Positions 42,313-50,641 of a stretch of DNA of 64,000 bases are shown here, piece after piece; positions within the stretch are counted from its first letter, which is position 1, and each line of letters starts with the position of its first letter. Source of the stretch: Candidatus Competibacter sp. (GTDB lineage: Bacteria > Pseudomonadota > Gammaproteobacteria > Competibacterales > Competibacteraceae); the NCBI GenBank assembly GCA_029624815.1, contig JARSSH010000010.1, positions 1-64,000 on the forward strand, given 5' to 3'. Position numbers and translations under genes: made by a program. The notes under the pieces were generated by a model, which did not search any database, had not been told where the DNA came from, and worked only from the letters and a program-made list of their open reading frames with translations.

Positions 42313-44286
42313 TTAGACCCCCCGTCCGGCGCGATACCCTTCCAGGATCGCGTGACCGAGATAACGCGGCGCGACGCAGTCACCGGCGCGAAACACCCGC
42401 AAGCCGCTCGCCTTGAGCGTGAAATACAGGGTTTCGTCGGGCACTTCCGGCGACACGTCCACCACCAGATCGATTCCGTCGAGACGGATTTCCCGCTGGT
42501 CGAAGTGATCCGCGCCGATGACGCTGTGTTCGGTCACCTCCAGCGTGTCGAATTGCGGGCGAAAGACAATGCCACGGGCGGCGGCGCGCTGGTTCCAGGC
42601 GGTCAACTCCAGCGATGCGGTCAAGCGTTGGCCGACGAACATGTCGCTGGTGACCATTTCGACTTGCCAGCCGCGCTCGACCAGCCATTCGGTCACCGCC
42701 ATGCCGACCGGATCGCCGAGGGTATCGAGGATGACGGCGCGACCCGGCGAGGCCGAGATTTCACCGCGCATGACCTGCCGAGGATTGACCATCGGTGCGC
42801 TCGGGTGAAAGCACACGCCAGCTTGCTGGCCTGGCAGGCCTCCCACGGCCACAATCACGGTATCGGGAGATTCCTCGCCAATTTGTTCGGCGGTTATGTC
42901 CACCTCGGTCCGAATGTTCACTTTCAGCGCGCGGATTTGCCGTTCCAGCCAATCCACGGCCAACGCCAACCGCTCCCGGCCGGGCGCGGCGGCGGCGAGC
43001 CGGATTGCGCCGCCAAGTCGCGGTTCGCGTTCGCACAAGGTGACGTCGTGTCCGCGCAGCGCCGCGACTCGCGCCGCTTCCAGACCGGCCGGTCCGCCAC
43101 CCACGACCAGAACCCGGTGCGGCGTCCGGGCGTGTTTCAGAGGCGCAAATTCGGCCTCGTGCTCGTAACCGGCGGTTGGATTGTTGGCGCAACTCAAGCG
43201 TGGGTTCTGCACTAGGCCGATGATGTTGTCCTGATTGGCGAGCAGGCAAGGGCGAATGTCGGCGGCGCGGCCTTCACGCCATTTGTGCGGCAAGTCCGGA
43301 TCGGCGATCAGTGCTCGGGTCATTTCCACCGCGTCGGCTTTCCCGTCAGCCAGCAGCGCCGCCGCCATTTCGGGATCGACGATGCTGCCTTGGGCAAAGA
43401 CCGGCAGCGCGACCGCCGCCTTGATCCCCGCCGCTAGAGGGATGGCAAAGCCGGGCGGTTGATACAGACCGGGCCGGGTGAGGTGACCGGTGTAGATGCT
43501 GCCGCTGGTGACGCTGATGAAATCGAGCAACCCATCGCTCGCCAGGCAGCGGGCGATCTCCGCCGCGTCTTCCGGCTTGATACCGGCCCATGGCGCATAT
43601 TCGTCGCCTGCCAGGCGCAGCCCGACGATGGCATCGCGACCCAGTTCGTCGCGCGCGTTTTTGATGATCTGACGGGCGAAACGCAGCCGGTTGTCCAGCG
43701 AACCGCCGTAGTCGTCGCCACGTTGATTGGTCAATGGCGACAGAAATTGGCGAATCAGGCTGTCCTGACCGGCGTTCAGTTCGACCCCATCCAGGCCGCC
43801 GTCGCGGGCGTAACGGGCGGCCTGTCGGAAGCCCTGGATCACAGCGGCGATATCGTCGGCGTCCATGGCTTGGGGCAGTTCGCGGCTGTTGACTTCCGGG
43901 ACTGGCGAGGGCGCCCACAGTGGCAATTGGGAATAATGGCTGCTGCCCTGCATCCCGCCATGAGTCAAGTGCGCCAACGCCAGCGCGCCATGGCGATGCA
44001 GCGCATCCGCGATTTGGCGATAACCGTCCACCACGGCGGCCTCGTAGCCGAATATCGCGTACTCGTAGGGCCAGTCCGAAGGGTGAACGACGCTGCCTTC
44101 CAGAACGATCACGCCGACGCCACCGGCGGCACGGGTTTCGTAGTAGGCGACGTGCCGTTCGGTGAAGCGGTTATGGGTGGCGAAGTTCGTCTGATGAGCG
44201 GCGAACACAAAGCGGTTCGGCGCTGTCTTGCCACCCAGCGACAGTGGGGCGAAAAGCCCGGCATGGCGATCTTGCGGCTTGCTCAT
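42313..44286 (-). CDS. FadH/OYE-family flavoprotein, mycofactocin-associated, Fe-S site degenerate
   Basis: The 657-residue paralogue of the preceding protein shares its FMN barrel (1-340) and FAD/NAD(P) domain (from VLVVGGGPAGLEAA, about 393). At the cluster position it reads CLLANQDN with Cys347 and then only one further Cys near 366 (LSCANNP), so two of the four [4Fe-4S] ligands are replaced by Ala and Asn or Asp. Electron flow between FMN and FAD through a 4Fe-4S cluster is therefore unlikely in the usual form. It lies between mftC (47 nt) and the intact paralogue (3 nt), which suggests a specialised function in cofactor biosynthesis or recycling. Confidence 0.84.
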   Translation of the reverse strand: MSKPQDRHAGLFAPLSLGGKTAPNRFVFAAHQTNFATHNRFTERHVAYYETRAAGGVGVIVLEGSVVHPSDWPYEYAIFGYEAAVVDGYRQIADALHRHGALALAHLTHGGMQGSSHYSQLPLWAPSPVPEVNSRELPQAMDADDIAAVIQGFRQAARYARDGGLDGVELNAGQDSLIRQFLSPLTNQRGDDYGGSLDNRLRFARQIIKNARDELGRDAIVGLRLAGDEYAPWAGIKPEDAAEIARCLASDGLLDFISVTSGSIYTGHLTRPGLYQPPGFAIPLAAGIKAAVALPVFAQGSIVDPEMAAALLADGKADAVEMTRALIADPDLPHKWREGRAADIRPCLLANQDNIIGLVQNPRLSCANNPTAGYEHEAEFAPLKHARTPHRVLVVGGGPAGLEAARVAALRGHDVTLCEREPRLGGAIRLAAAAPGRERLALAVDWLERQIRALKVNIRTEVDITAEQIGEESPDTVIVAVGGLPGQQAGVCFHPSAPMVNPRQVMRGEISASPGRAVILDTLGDPVGMAVTEWLVERGWQVEMVTSDMFVGQRLTASLELTAWNQRAAARGIVFRPQFDTLEVTEHSVIGADHFDQREIRLDGIDLVVDVSPEVPDETLYFTLKASGLRVFRAGDCVAPRYLGHAILEGYRAGRGV

Positions 44287-44333
44287 GGCGTTGCCTCACG
44301 CGCTACGGATTTCAGGTATTGCTCGGATCGAAT

Positions 44334-45401
44334 TCATGGCGATGCGATGCTTGCCCGTTGCGACGCGGCCTTGACCGGTATCGGAAACGGCGTCGGTTGC
44401 TGAAACACGCAGTCCGGGTCGGGCGCATCCAGGGATTGCTGGGTGAAGTGCTTGACGGCCATGCAGCCGCCGTGGCATTTGTCGTAGGCGTTGCAGCTCT
44501 GGCAACTGCCGCCGACCTGCCATTCCCGCAGGTGCGCGAACAGTGGCGAGTGGCGCCAGATGCCGGCGAACCCGCCCGGTTGACGCACGTTGCCGCCGGA
44601 AAACTCCGGGGCCAACATGAACGGACAGGCGTACACCTCGCCGACTGGGTCCACACAACAGACGATGCGCCCGGCACCGCACAGGTTCAGCCCGTCCATC
44701 GGTTGCCCGTAAGCCGACAGGTGAAAGAAAGAATCGCCGGTCAGCACGTCGCGATGGTTCAGCAGCCACTCGTACAATCCACGGTTTTGGGCGTGAGTCG
44801 GGCGCAGGCTTTGCCATACCGCACCGCCGCGACCGGTGGGCCGCAGCCGCGTCAGGCGCAATTCGGCTCCATAACGTTGGGACAGGACGTATAGATCGTC
44901 GATTTGCGGATAGTTGTGGCAGGTGACAGTGGTGTTGATCTTGAACGGAAACCGGTGCTTGGCCAGCCGCTCCATCGCTTGGCGGGCACGGTCGTAGGAA
45001 CCTTCGCCGCGGATGGGATCGCTGGTGTCGGCCGTCGCGCCATCGATGCTGATCTGCACGTCCAAATAGTCCCGCGAGGCGATCCACGCCGCCGCTTCAT
45101 CGTCGATCAAGGTACCGTTGGTGCTGAACTTGACGCCGATTCCGCGTGCCAGCGCGTAGTCCATCAATTCGCGAAAATCCTTCCGGCTCATCGGCTCGCC
45201 GCCGCCGACGTTGATGTAAAACACCTTCATTTCCGCCCATTCGTCGATCAGCCGCTTAGCCTCGGCGGTAGTCAATTCCTCGGGCCGACGCTTGCCGGAA
45301 GAAGACAGGCAATGCACGCACTGCAGGTTGCAGGCGTAGGTGATTTCCCAAGTCAGGCAGATTGGCGCATCCAAGCCCTGCCGAAAAATTTCATAGCTCA
45401 T
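44334..45401 (-). CDS. mftC: Mycofactocin radical SAM maturase MftC
   Basis: The 355-residue enzyme modifies the C-terminal Val-Tyr of MftA by oxidative decarboxylation and carbon-carbon bond formation. The radical SAM motif C-x3-C-x2-C is Cys24, Cys28 and Cys31 in ACNLQCVHC. NVGGGEP corresponds to the SAM-binding GGEP motif. The SPASM domain for auxiliary clusters lies in the C-terminal third (LCGAGRIVCCVDPVGEVYACP, then CQSCNAYDKCHGGC; positions about 240-310). It is 34 nt after the DUF4242 gene and 47 nt before the OYE-type gene. A short Ala/Ser-rich tail follows the last cysteine. Confidence 0.94.
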   Translation of the reverse strand: MSYEIFRQGLDAPICLTWEITYACNLQCVHCLSSSGKRRPEELTTAEAKRLIDEWAEMKVFYINVGGGEPMSRKDFRELMDYALARGIGVKFSTNGTLIDDEAAAWIASRDYLDVQISIDGATADTSDPIRGEGSYDRARQAMERLAKHRFPFKINTTVTCHNYPQIDDLYVLSQRYGAELRLTRLRPTGRGGAVWQSLRPTHAQNRGLYEWLLNHRDVLTGDSFFHLSAYGQPMDGLNLCGAGRIVCCVDPVGEVYACPFMLAPEFSGGNVRQPGGFAGIWRHSPLFAHLREWQVGGSCQSCNAYDKCHGGCMAVKHFTQQSLDAPDPDCVFQQPTPFPIPVKAASQRASIASP

Positions 45402-45435
45402 CGGCTCACCCTGCGAACGGTAGTAAAGCGGATCA

Positions 45436-45711
45436 TCAGCCTTCGGCGGTGGTCGGGTCGATGCCCACCTTGATTTCGGAAATGCGGTTGGCTGGAAAAC
45501 CGCCTTGCTCGGCGTGCTGTTTCACCATTTCGGCGTTGGGCGCGATGTAAACGCAATAAATCTTGTCGTCGGTGACATAGCTTTGCACCCATTGGATTTG
45601 CGGCCCCAATACGTTCAGCACACTGCAAGATTTTTGTGAAATAGCTTTCAGATCGGCGGGAGACAGCTTGCCAGCGCCGGGTAGTTCGCGTTCGATCAGA
45701 TACTTGGGCAT
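45436..45711 (-). CDS. DUF4242 small protein
   Basis: The 91-residue protein matches the DUF4242 pattern: MPKYLIERELPGAGKLS at the start, then SCSVLNVLGPQIQWVQSYVTDDKIYCVYIAPN, which in related proteins forms a dimeric alpha+beta barrel. Some members are described as nickel-binding, others are uncharacterised. It follows the DUF779 gene by 28 nt and precedes mftC by 34 nt on the same strand. It may help in metal handling or in the aldehyde branch, but no function is claimed. Confidence 0.8.
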   Translation of the reverse strand: MPKYLIERELPGAGKLSPADLKAISQKSCSVLNVLGPQIQWVQSYVTDDKIYCVYIAPNAEMVKQHAEQGGFPANRISEIKVGIDPTTAEG

Positions 45712-45739
45712 GACGTTAAACCTCTTTTCGGTGATTTTT

Positions 45740-46129
45740 TTATATTAGGGTTGTCATCGAGGTGCGTTCTGCATCCAGCGCCGCCTGTTCCTCGTCCGTA
45801 AACAATCGTGAACGGGTTAAAAAACGTAAACCTTCCGGGCCTTCCAGGGAAAACATGCCGCCCCGACCCGGAACGACATCGATGGTCAGTTGGGTATGTT
45901 TCCAGTACTCGAACTGGGCAGCGCTCATATAGAGCGGGCAACCGCCGATGTCGCCCAGCCGCACGTCGCTGTCGCCGACCAGTAGATCGCCGTCGGGGTA
46001 GCACATCGGCGAACTGCCGTCGCAACAACCGCCGGATTGGTGGAACATCAGCGGGCCGTGCTTGACTTTGAGCCGGTCAATCAAATCCAAGGCGGCGTCG
46101 GTCGCCAATACGCGGGGTACGATGGTCAT
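45740..46129 (-). CDS. DUF779 protein, aldehyde dehydrogenase-associated
   Basis: The 129-residue protein shows the DUF779 hallmark HQSGGCCDGSSPMCY, a Cys-rich stretch likely to bind metal, followed by GDIGGCPLYMSAAQFEYWKHT. DUF779 genes are very often neighbours of acetaldehyde dehydrogenase genes, as here, where it follows the aldehyde dehydrogenase by 84 nt. Its role is not known. The start at 46129 has a GGAGG site 6 nt upstream; the upstream ATG at 46168 lacks one and would add non-conserved residues. Confidence 0.85.
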   Translation of the reverse strand: MTIVPRVLATDAALDLIDRLKVKHGPLMFHQSGGCCDGSSPMCYPDGDLLVGDSDVRLGDIGGCPLYMSAAQFEYWKHTQLTIDVVPGRGGMFSLEGPEGLRFLTRSRLFTDEEQAALDAERTSMTTLI

Positions 46130-46213
46130 GACGAGCCTCCATCGAGTGGAACCCGCATCGCCCTCCACCCCTCTCCTAGTTGGAAAGGAGGGAGAGGAGC
46201 GCGAGCGGTGATC

Positions 46214-47734
46214 TCAGAAGAACCCCATCGCCTTGGGGTTGTAGCTCACCAGCAGGTTCTTGGTCTGCTGGTAATGGTCCAGCATCATCCGGTGCGTTTC
46301 CCGCCCAATGCCGGATTGCTTGTAGCCGCCAAACGCAGCGTGGGCGGGGTAAAGGTGATAGCAGTTGGTCCACACCCGCCCGGCTTTAATGCCACGGCCC
46401 AGGCGGTAGGCGACATTCATATCGCGGCTCCACACACCCGCCCCTAGTCCATACAGCGTATCGTTGGCGATAGACAAGGCTTCGTTAACGTCTTTGAAGG
46501 TGGTCACCGCCAGCACCGGTCCAAAGATTTCCTCCTGGAACAGGCGCATCCGGTTGTGGCCCTGGAATACGGTCGGTTGCACGTAGTAGCCGTTGCGCAA
46601 TTCTCCGCTCAGCTCGGCCCGATGCCCCCCCGTCAGACACTCCGCGCCTTCCTGGCGGCCAATGTCCATGTAGCTGAGAATTTTTTCCAACTGCTCGGAG
46701 GAGGCTTGCGCGCCCATCATGGTGGTCGTATCGAGCGGATGCCCCTGTTTGACCGCTTTTACTCGCTCCAAAGCCCGCTCCATGAAACGCTCATAGGCGG
46801 ATTCCTGAATCAGCGCCCGCGAGGGACAGGTGCAGACTTCGCCTTGATTCAAGGCAAACATCGTGAAGCCTTCCAGGGATTTGTCGAAGAACTCGTCGTC
46901 TTGGGCGCAGACATCGGCAAAGAAGACATTAGGCGATTTGCCGCCCAACTCCAGCGTGACCGGAATCAGATTTTGCGCGGCGTACTGCATGATCAGCCGC
47001 CCGGTGGTGGTCTCGCCGGTGAAGGCGATTTTGGCGATGCGCTTGTTGCTGGCCAGGGGTTTGCCGGCTTCCAGCCCGAAGCCGTTGACCACGTTGAGGA
47101 CGCCGGGCGGCAGCAAATCCTGAATCAGTTCCAGCAGCACCAGGATCGAGACCGGCGTTTGCTCAGCGGGTTTCAGCACCACGCAGTTGCCGGCGGCCAG
47201 CGCGGGAGCGAGTTTCCACACCGCCATCAGGATCGGGAAATTCCAGGGAATAATTTGCCCGACCACGCCGAGCGGTTCGTGGAAGTGATAGGCGACGGTG
47301 TCGTCGTCGAGTTCCGACAACGCGCCTTCCTGGGCGCGGATGCAGCCGGCGAAATAGCGGAAGTGGTCAATCGCCAGCGGTATATCCGCCGCCAGGGTTT
47401 CCCGCACCGCCTTGCCGTTATCCCAGGTTTCGGCCACCGCCAGCATTTCCAGGTTCGCTTCCATACAATCCGCGATGCGATTAAGCCGGTTAGCCCGCTC
47501 TGCGACAGAGGTGCGGCCCCAAGCGGCGGCGGCGGCGTGGGCGGCGTCCAGCGCCAGTTCAATATCCTCAGCGGTGGAGCGGGGGATTTCACAGAACTTT
47601 TGTCCAGTGACCGGACTGACATTTTCAAAATACTCGCCTTTCACCGGCGCGACCCACTGGCCACCGATGAAGTTGCTATAACGGGATTTAAAGGTGACTT
47701 TGGAACCGGTCTGGCCGGGAGTTGCATATAACAT
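46214..47734 (-). CDS. NAD-dependent aldehyde dehydrogenase (acetaldehyde dehydrogenase ExaC/Ald type)
   Basis: The 506-residue enzyme oxidises an aldehyde, probably the product of the alcohol dehydrogenase encoded upstream. Catalytic features are Glu in [12 protein letters not shown] and the nucleophilic Cys in [11 protein letters not shown], with [12 protein letters not shown] as the NAD-binding strand. The closing region [26 protein letters not shown] is typical of the ExaC/AldB group active on acetaldehyde and other short aldehydes. The ATG at 47734 has a GGAG site 9 nt upstream; an earlier in-frame ATG at 47971 would cross the whole promoter region. It is followed by DUF779, its usual companion. 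Confidence 0.92.
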   Translation of the reverse strand: MLYATPGQTGSKVTFKSRYSNFIGGQWVAPVKGEYFENVSPVTGQKFCEIPRSTAEDIELALDAAHAAAAAWGRTSVAERANRLNRIADCMEANLEMLAVAETWDNGKAVRETLAADIPLAIDHFRYFAGCIRAQEGALSELDDDTVAYHFHEPLGVVGQIIPWNFPILMAVWKLAPALAAGNCVVLKPAEQTPVSILVLLELIQDLLPPGVLNVVNGFGLEAGKPLASNKRIAKIAFTGETTTGRLIMQYAAQNLIPVTLELGGKSPNVFFADVCAQDDEFFDKSLEGFTMFALNQGEVCTCPSRALIQESAYERFMERALERVKAVKQGHPLDTTTMMGAQASSEQLEKILSYMDIGRQEGAECLTGGHRAELSGELRNGYYVQPTVFQGHNRMRLFQEEIFGPVLAVTTFKDVNEALSIANDTLYGLGAGVWSRDMNVAYRLGRGIKAGRVWTNCYHLYPAHAAFGGYKQSGIGRETHRMMLDHYQQTKNLLVSYNPKAMGFF

Positions 47735-47842
47735 CAGGGTTTCTCCTTCGGTTTGGTGGTGCTCGGCGATGGGCTTATGCGTCGCCGTTTTTTCAGGCGG
47801 TGAGTGGCGATTAGGCCGCCTTACTTCTACCTCCTGAGCAAG

Positions 47843-47858
47843 GGCAGACTTTTTGCCT
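47843..47858 (-). promoter_or_regulatory. Candidate sigma-54 promoter upstream of the aldehyde dehydrogenase
   Basis: On the minus strand AGGCAAAAAGTCTGCC has the required GG-N10-GC spacing and matches 7 of the 11 fixed positions of TGGCACG-N4-TTGCW. It lies about 110 nt upstream of the aldehyde dehydrogenase start in a 237-bp gap after the porin gene. The cluster is faced by a sigma-54-dependent regulator, which makes the match more interesting, but a chance occurrence is possible. Confidence 0.3.
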
Positions 47859-47971
47859 CTCGCAACAAGAGTGAATTTACATAGGGTTAGCAGATTACAA
47901 GCCTCTCTTGGAACAGGTGGGTTGCTCCTTAGAAAGAGCGTAATTCTGGTTACGATGGTGTGCGCTCCCAT

Positions 47972-49555
47972 TTAAAAGAACAGGCTGGCTCCCACCGCGA
48001 AAGTGTTTTCATCCGCGGAGTTACCGCCTTGGGCCTCGGATTTGGTGTATGTGTACTCACCAGATAGTTGCACCCAATCGGTCAACTTGTAATGAAGTCC
48101 GAAGAGCCAGGAACTGTTCTGCTTGACCAGCAGCGGATTGTCCTCGGCACTCGCTTCGTCGAGATAGCTCGCGCCGTAACTAAGCCCAGCGGTAAAACGC
48201 TCCAAAAACTGGTAAGTGCCCTGCACGTAGAAACCGTGAGAATCACGCGCCTGACCATCCTCGCTTACCGCGTCGAAGAATAGACCCGTCGAGCCGAGCG
48301 CCTTGCCGGTATAGCCGTACAGCACCAGATTGGCTGGTCCAAACCCGATATTAGCGCCGAGATCGAAGCCACTGGCTTGCACGCTCTGGCCTTTGGGCAG
48401 CGCTTGTGTGTTATCGGCGCTCTCTAGCTTCTGGGTCACGAAGCTGGTCCACAGCTTGGCTTTCGTGCTGCCAAGGTCTGTGTCGTAGACCAGTTGGCCC
48501 TGGACGCCGGGCTGGTCGTGCCCGGTGAGCTGGCCTGACACGGAACTGAAGTTGACGGCATCAAGCGGTGTAAACAGACCGAGGCTGACCTGCAGGCCGT
48601 TGAAAGATGGACTCGTATATGTAATCTGCGGAATGAAGTCCGTATAGACGTAGCCGAGACCGATGCGACCGAAGGTGGTATTCGACGGCGCTATATTCGA
48701 GCCGGGGGTACCGACACTCACTAGGCTGAAGTCATTGAGAATCGCCTGCGAACCGAACAGCCCGATGTCGCGACCACCCTTGAAGGTGCCCATGGACGGC
48801 GTGCCCACTGTGATGAACTGCTGGCGGAAGTCGATGCCGGAGGTGCCGAGTGCCGATGGATTGCCTGCGGAATTAGCACCGCCGTTGTTGCTCACACTAT
48901 TTAGGCCGGGGTAGAAACCGAAAGTTGCCCCCACATCGAATCCTTGTTGTTGTGTTTTGAGGCTGATGCTAAAGTTGCCAGGCAACAGGCCGTTGCGTAT
49001 CGACGCCGAATCTTGGCCATCGATATTGGCGATGCCACCCAGCACAACATTGTTTGCGTTTCGGTCACCGACCTGGTTCTGGACATAAAAGGCGTTGATG
49101 CCACCGGAGAAGAGGACGTCCACCGAGCCGACGCGTAGACCGACACCTTTATCCATCATGCGGACAAAAGAACCTGTCGGTGCCGCAGCCGCTTGATTCG
49201 GTTCGGGTTGGGATGCAACAGTCTTCGGTTCCGCGACCGGCCCCGCTGGGGACGAAGCCGCCGCGACCGGCATTGCTGCCGGTGTGCTCAGCTTGGCGTA
49301 TTCTTGTTGGCTCAGAATCCCCTTGGCCTTGAGCTGGAGCATTAGCGCGTCAACTACTTCCGCCTGACCTGTCGGGGTCGATGGCGCCGCTGCCCGCTGT
49401 TTGTTCAGCTTGGCGTATTCTTGTTGGCTCAGAACCCCCTTGGCCTTGAGCTGGAGCATCAAATCATCGAGTTGATCCGCCCGCGCCGACGTCAAGAACA
49501 CCAGCACACTGGCGCCAATGACTCCAAAACGCAACAGATGATTACATTTACACAC
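47972..49555 (-). CDS. Outer-membrane porin
   Basis: The 527-residue protein has a signal peptide (to about residue 26, ending Ser-Ala-Arg-Ala-Asp). Two copies of an LMLQLKAKGVLSQQEYAKL-type helical segment (about 31-50 and 70-90) precede a linker rich in Ala and Pro. The rest forms alternating beta strands with glycine-rich turns and ends in a terminal Phe (ASLFF), as in Gram-negative trimeric porins. The helical repeats resemble periplasmic coiled-coil or peptidoglycan-associated parts of large porins. Placed between the aldehyde dehydrogenase and methyltransferase genes, it may admit the alcohol substrate. Specificity cannot be read from sequence. Confidence 0.85.
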   Translation of the reverse strand: MCKCNHLLRFGVIGASVLVFLTSARADQLDDLMLQLKAKGVLSQQEYAKLNKQRAAAPSTPTGQAEVVDALMLQLKAKGILSQQEYAKLSTPAAMPVAAASSPAGPVAEPKTVASQPEPNQAAAAPTGSFVRMMDKGVGLRVGSVDVLFSGGINAFYVQNQVGDRNANNVVLGGIANIDGQDSASIRNGLLPGNFSISLKTQQQGFDVGATFGFYPGLNSVSNNGGANSAGNPSALGTSGIDFRQQFITVGTPSMGTFKGGRDIGLFGSQAILNDFSLVSVGTPGSNIAPSNTTFGRIGLGYVYTDFIPQITYTSPSFNGLQVSLGLFTPLDAVNFSSVSGQLTGHDQPGVQGQLVYDTDLGSTKAKLWTSFVTQKLESADNTQALPKGQSVQASGFDLGANIGFGPANLVLYGYTGKALGSTGLFFDAVSEDGQARDSHGFYVQGTYQFLERFTAGLSYGASYLDEASAEDNPLLVKQNSSWLFGLHYKLTDWVQLSGEYTYTKSEAQGGNSADENTFAVGASLFF

Positions 49556-49641
49556 ATATCCCTCCTCTGGAGCATGGTAATTGCTCTTTAGTTATGATGA
49601 TCTTGATGCTCTTGCCTGGAATCTACTCTGAGTGTTGCTGC

Positions 49642-50622
49642 TCAGTGATACCGGTCGCTAACCAGCCAACCGCCGTGATGCTCGAAGTACTCGCAGCGTC
49701 CGCCCAAGGCATGTCCCAGCGCCAGCAAGCGTTCGCGGTCGAAGACCTGCCGATGGCCATAGCGGGGATCGGGCGTGTCTTCGATCGGCACCGCGATAAT
49801 CAGTCGCCGGGCGGTGAGTCGCCAGAGGTTGGCAACTGCTCGGTTGGTTTGCTCCGGTTCAAGGTGTTCCAACAGATGCAGTGCGGTGACCACGTCGAAG
49901 CGCGCCGGTAGCGGCGCCAATTCCCGCTCCATATCGTCGGCCAGAATATCGGCGACGCCGAACCGGGCTTGGGCCAGACCTTCATGGCGAGTGTAATCGT
50001 CGGCGAACCCCATCAGAGCTGGATTCAGATCGCAACCGGCGATATCCCCCAAGATCGGGTCCGAGACGCCCACCCGCGCCAGCAGCAGCGGAAAAAAGCC
50101 GAAACAGGTTGCCACGTCGAGGACGGTCAGCGGCGATGCGGCGGCAGGTAGTTCCTCGATCCGTTCCAGTGCGTACCGATAAATCGCGCCGAACAGCCCG
50201 ATAAAATCGTTCGCGGTTTCCTTGGGTCGCCCCGGCGGTTGCCCCAAACCGGCGCTGGCCTGCGTGGCGTTCAGGGTGTTGGCGTAGAACAACCGCCAAG
50301 CGTGGCGCTCGTTGCCGGCCATGGAGCGAACGATGTCGCCCACCGAACGCTCGAATAAGTCCTGTTCGCTGTAGCCGGTATCGATCCGCTGGCGCTGCGC
50401 CGTCAGCAACGGCAACAGTTCGCTGACGACGTAGTAGCCCAAATTATTGTCGATCTGCGTCGCGCTGAAATCGTGGACGATGATCAACTCATCGGCGGGC
50501 GCGGTCGGCGTTGCCAAGGGCGTCAGGGCGTAAAGCTGGAAGTGTGCGCTGACGGCCAGCGGATCGGCGCGTTGTTCCAGACCGTTGACCAGCAGCGCGT
50601 GGCGGTGGCGTGACAGCATCAT
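49642..50622 (-). CDS. SAM-dependent methyltransferase, possibly MftM
   Basis: The 326-residue protein has a class I methyltransferase domain in its C-terminal half. The SAM loop is VLDVATCFGFFPLLLARVG, in which the usual G-x-G-x-G is degenerate, and the motif FDVVTALHLLEHLEPE follows. The N-terminal 150 residues are not assigned. MftM in mycobacteria methylates the oligoglucose tail of mycofactocin, and the location in this cluster makes that role possible here, but the sequence alone does not prove it. It is 19 nt after the VWA gene on the same strand. Confidence 0.7.
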   Translation of the reverse strand: MMLSRHRHALLVNGLEQRADPLAVSAHFQLYALTPLATPTAPADELIIVHDFSATQIDNNLGYYVVSELLPLLTAQRQRIDTGYSEQDLFERSVGDIVRSMAGNERHAWRLFYANTLNATQASAGLGQPPGRPKETANDFIGLFGAIYRYALERIEELPAAASPLTVLDVATCFGFFPLLLARVGVSDPILGDIAGCDLNPALMGFADDYTRHEGLAQARFGVADILADDMERELAPLPARFDVVTALHLLEHLEPEQTNRAVANLWRLTARRLIIAVPIEDTPDPRYGHRQVFDRERLLALGHALGGRCEYFEHHGGWLVSDRYH

Positions 50623-50641
50623 GATGGGGAGCGCTCCGCGA

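Noticed and set aside
40942-43215. Long plus-strand frames of 355-395 codons opposite the OYE-type genes
   Set aside because: They run antisense to well-supported enzymes, follow the codon bias of those genes and show no domains or ribosome binding sites.
46556-47731. 391-codon plus-strand frame opposite the aldehyde dehydrogenase gene
   Set aside because: Antisense shadow of a high-GC gene; the translated sequence has no recognisable protein features.
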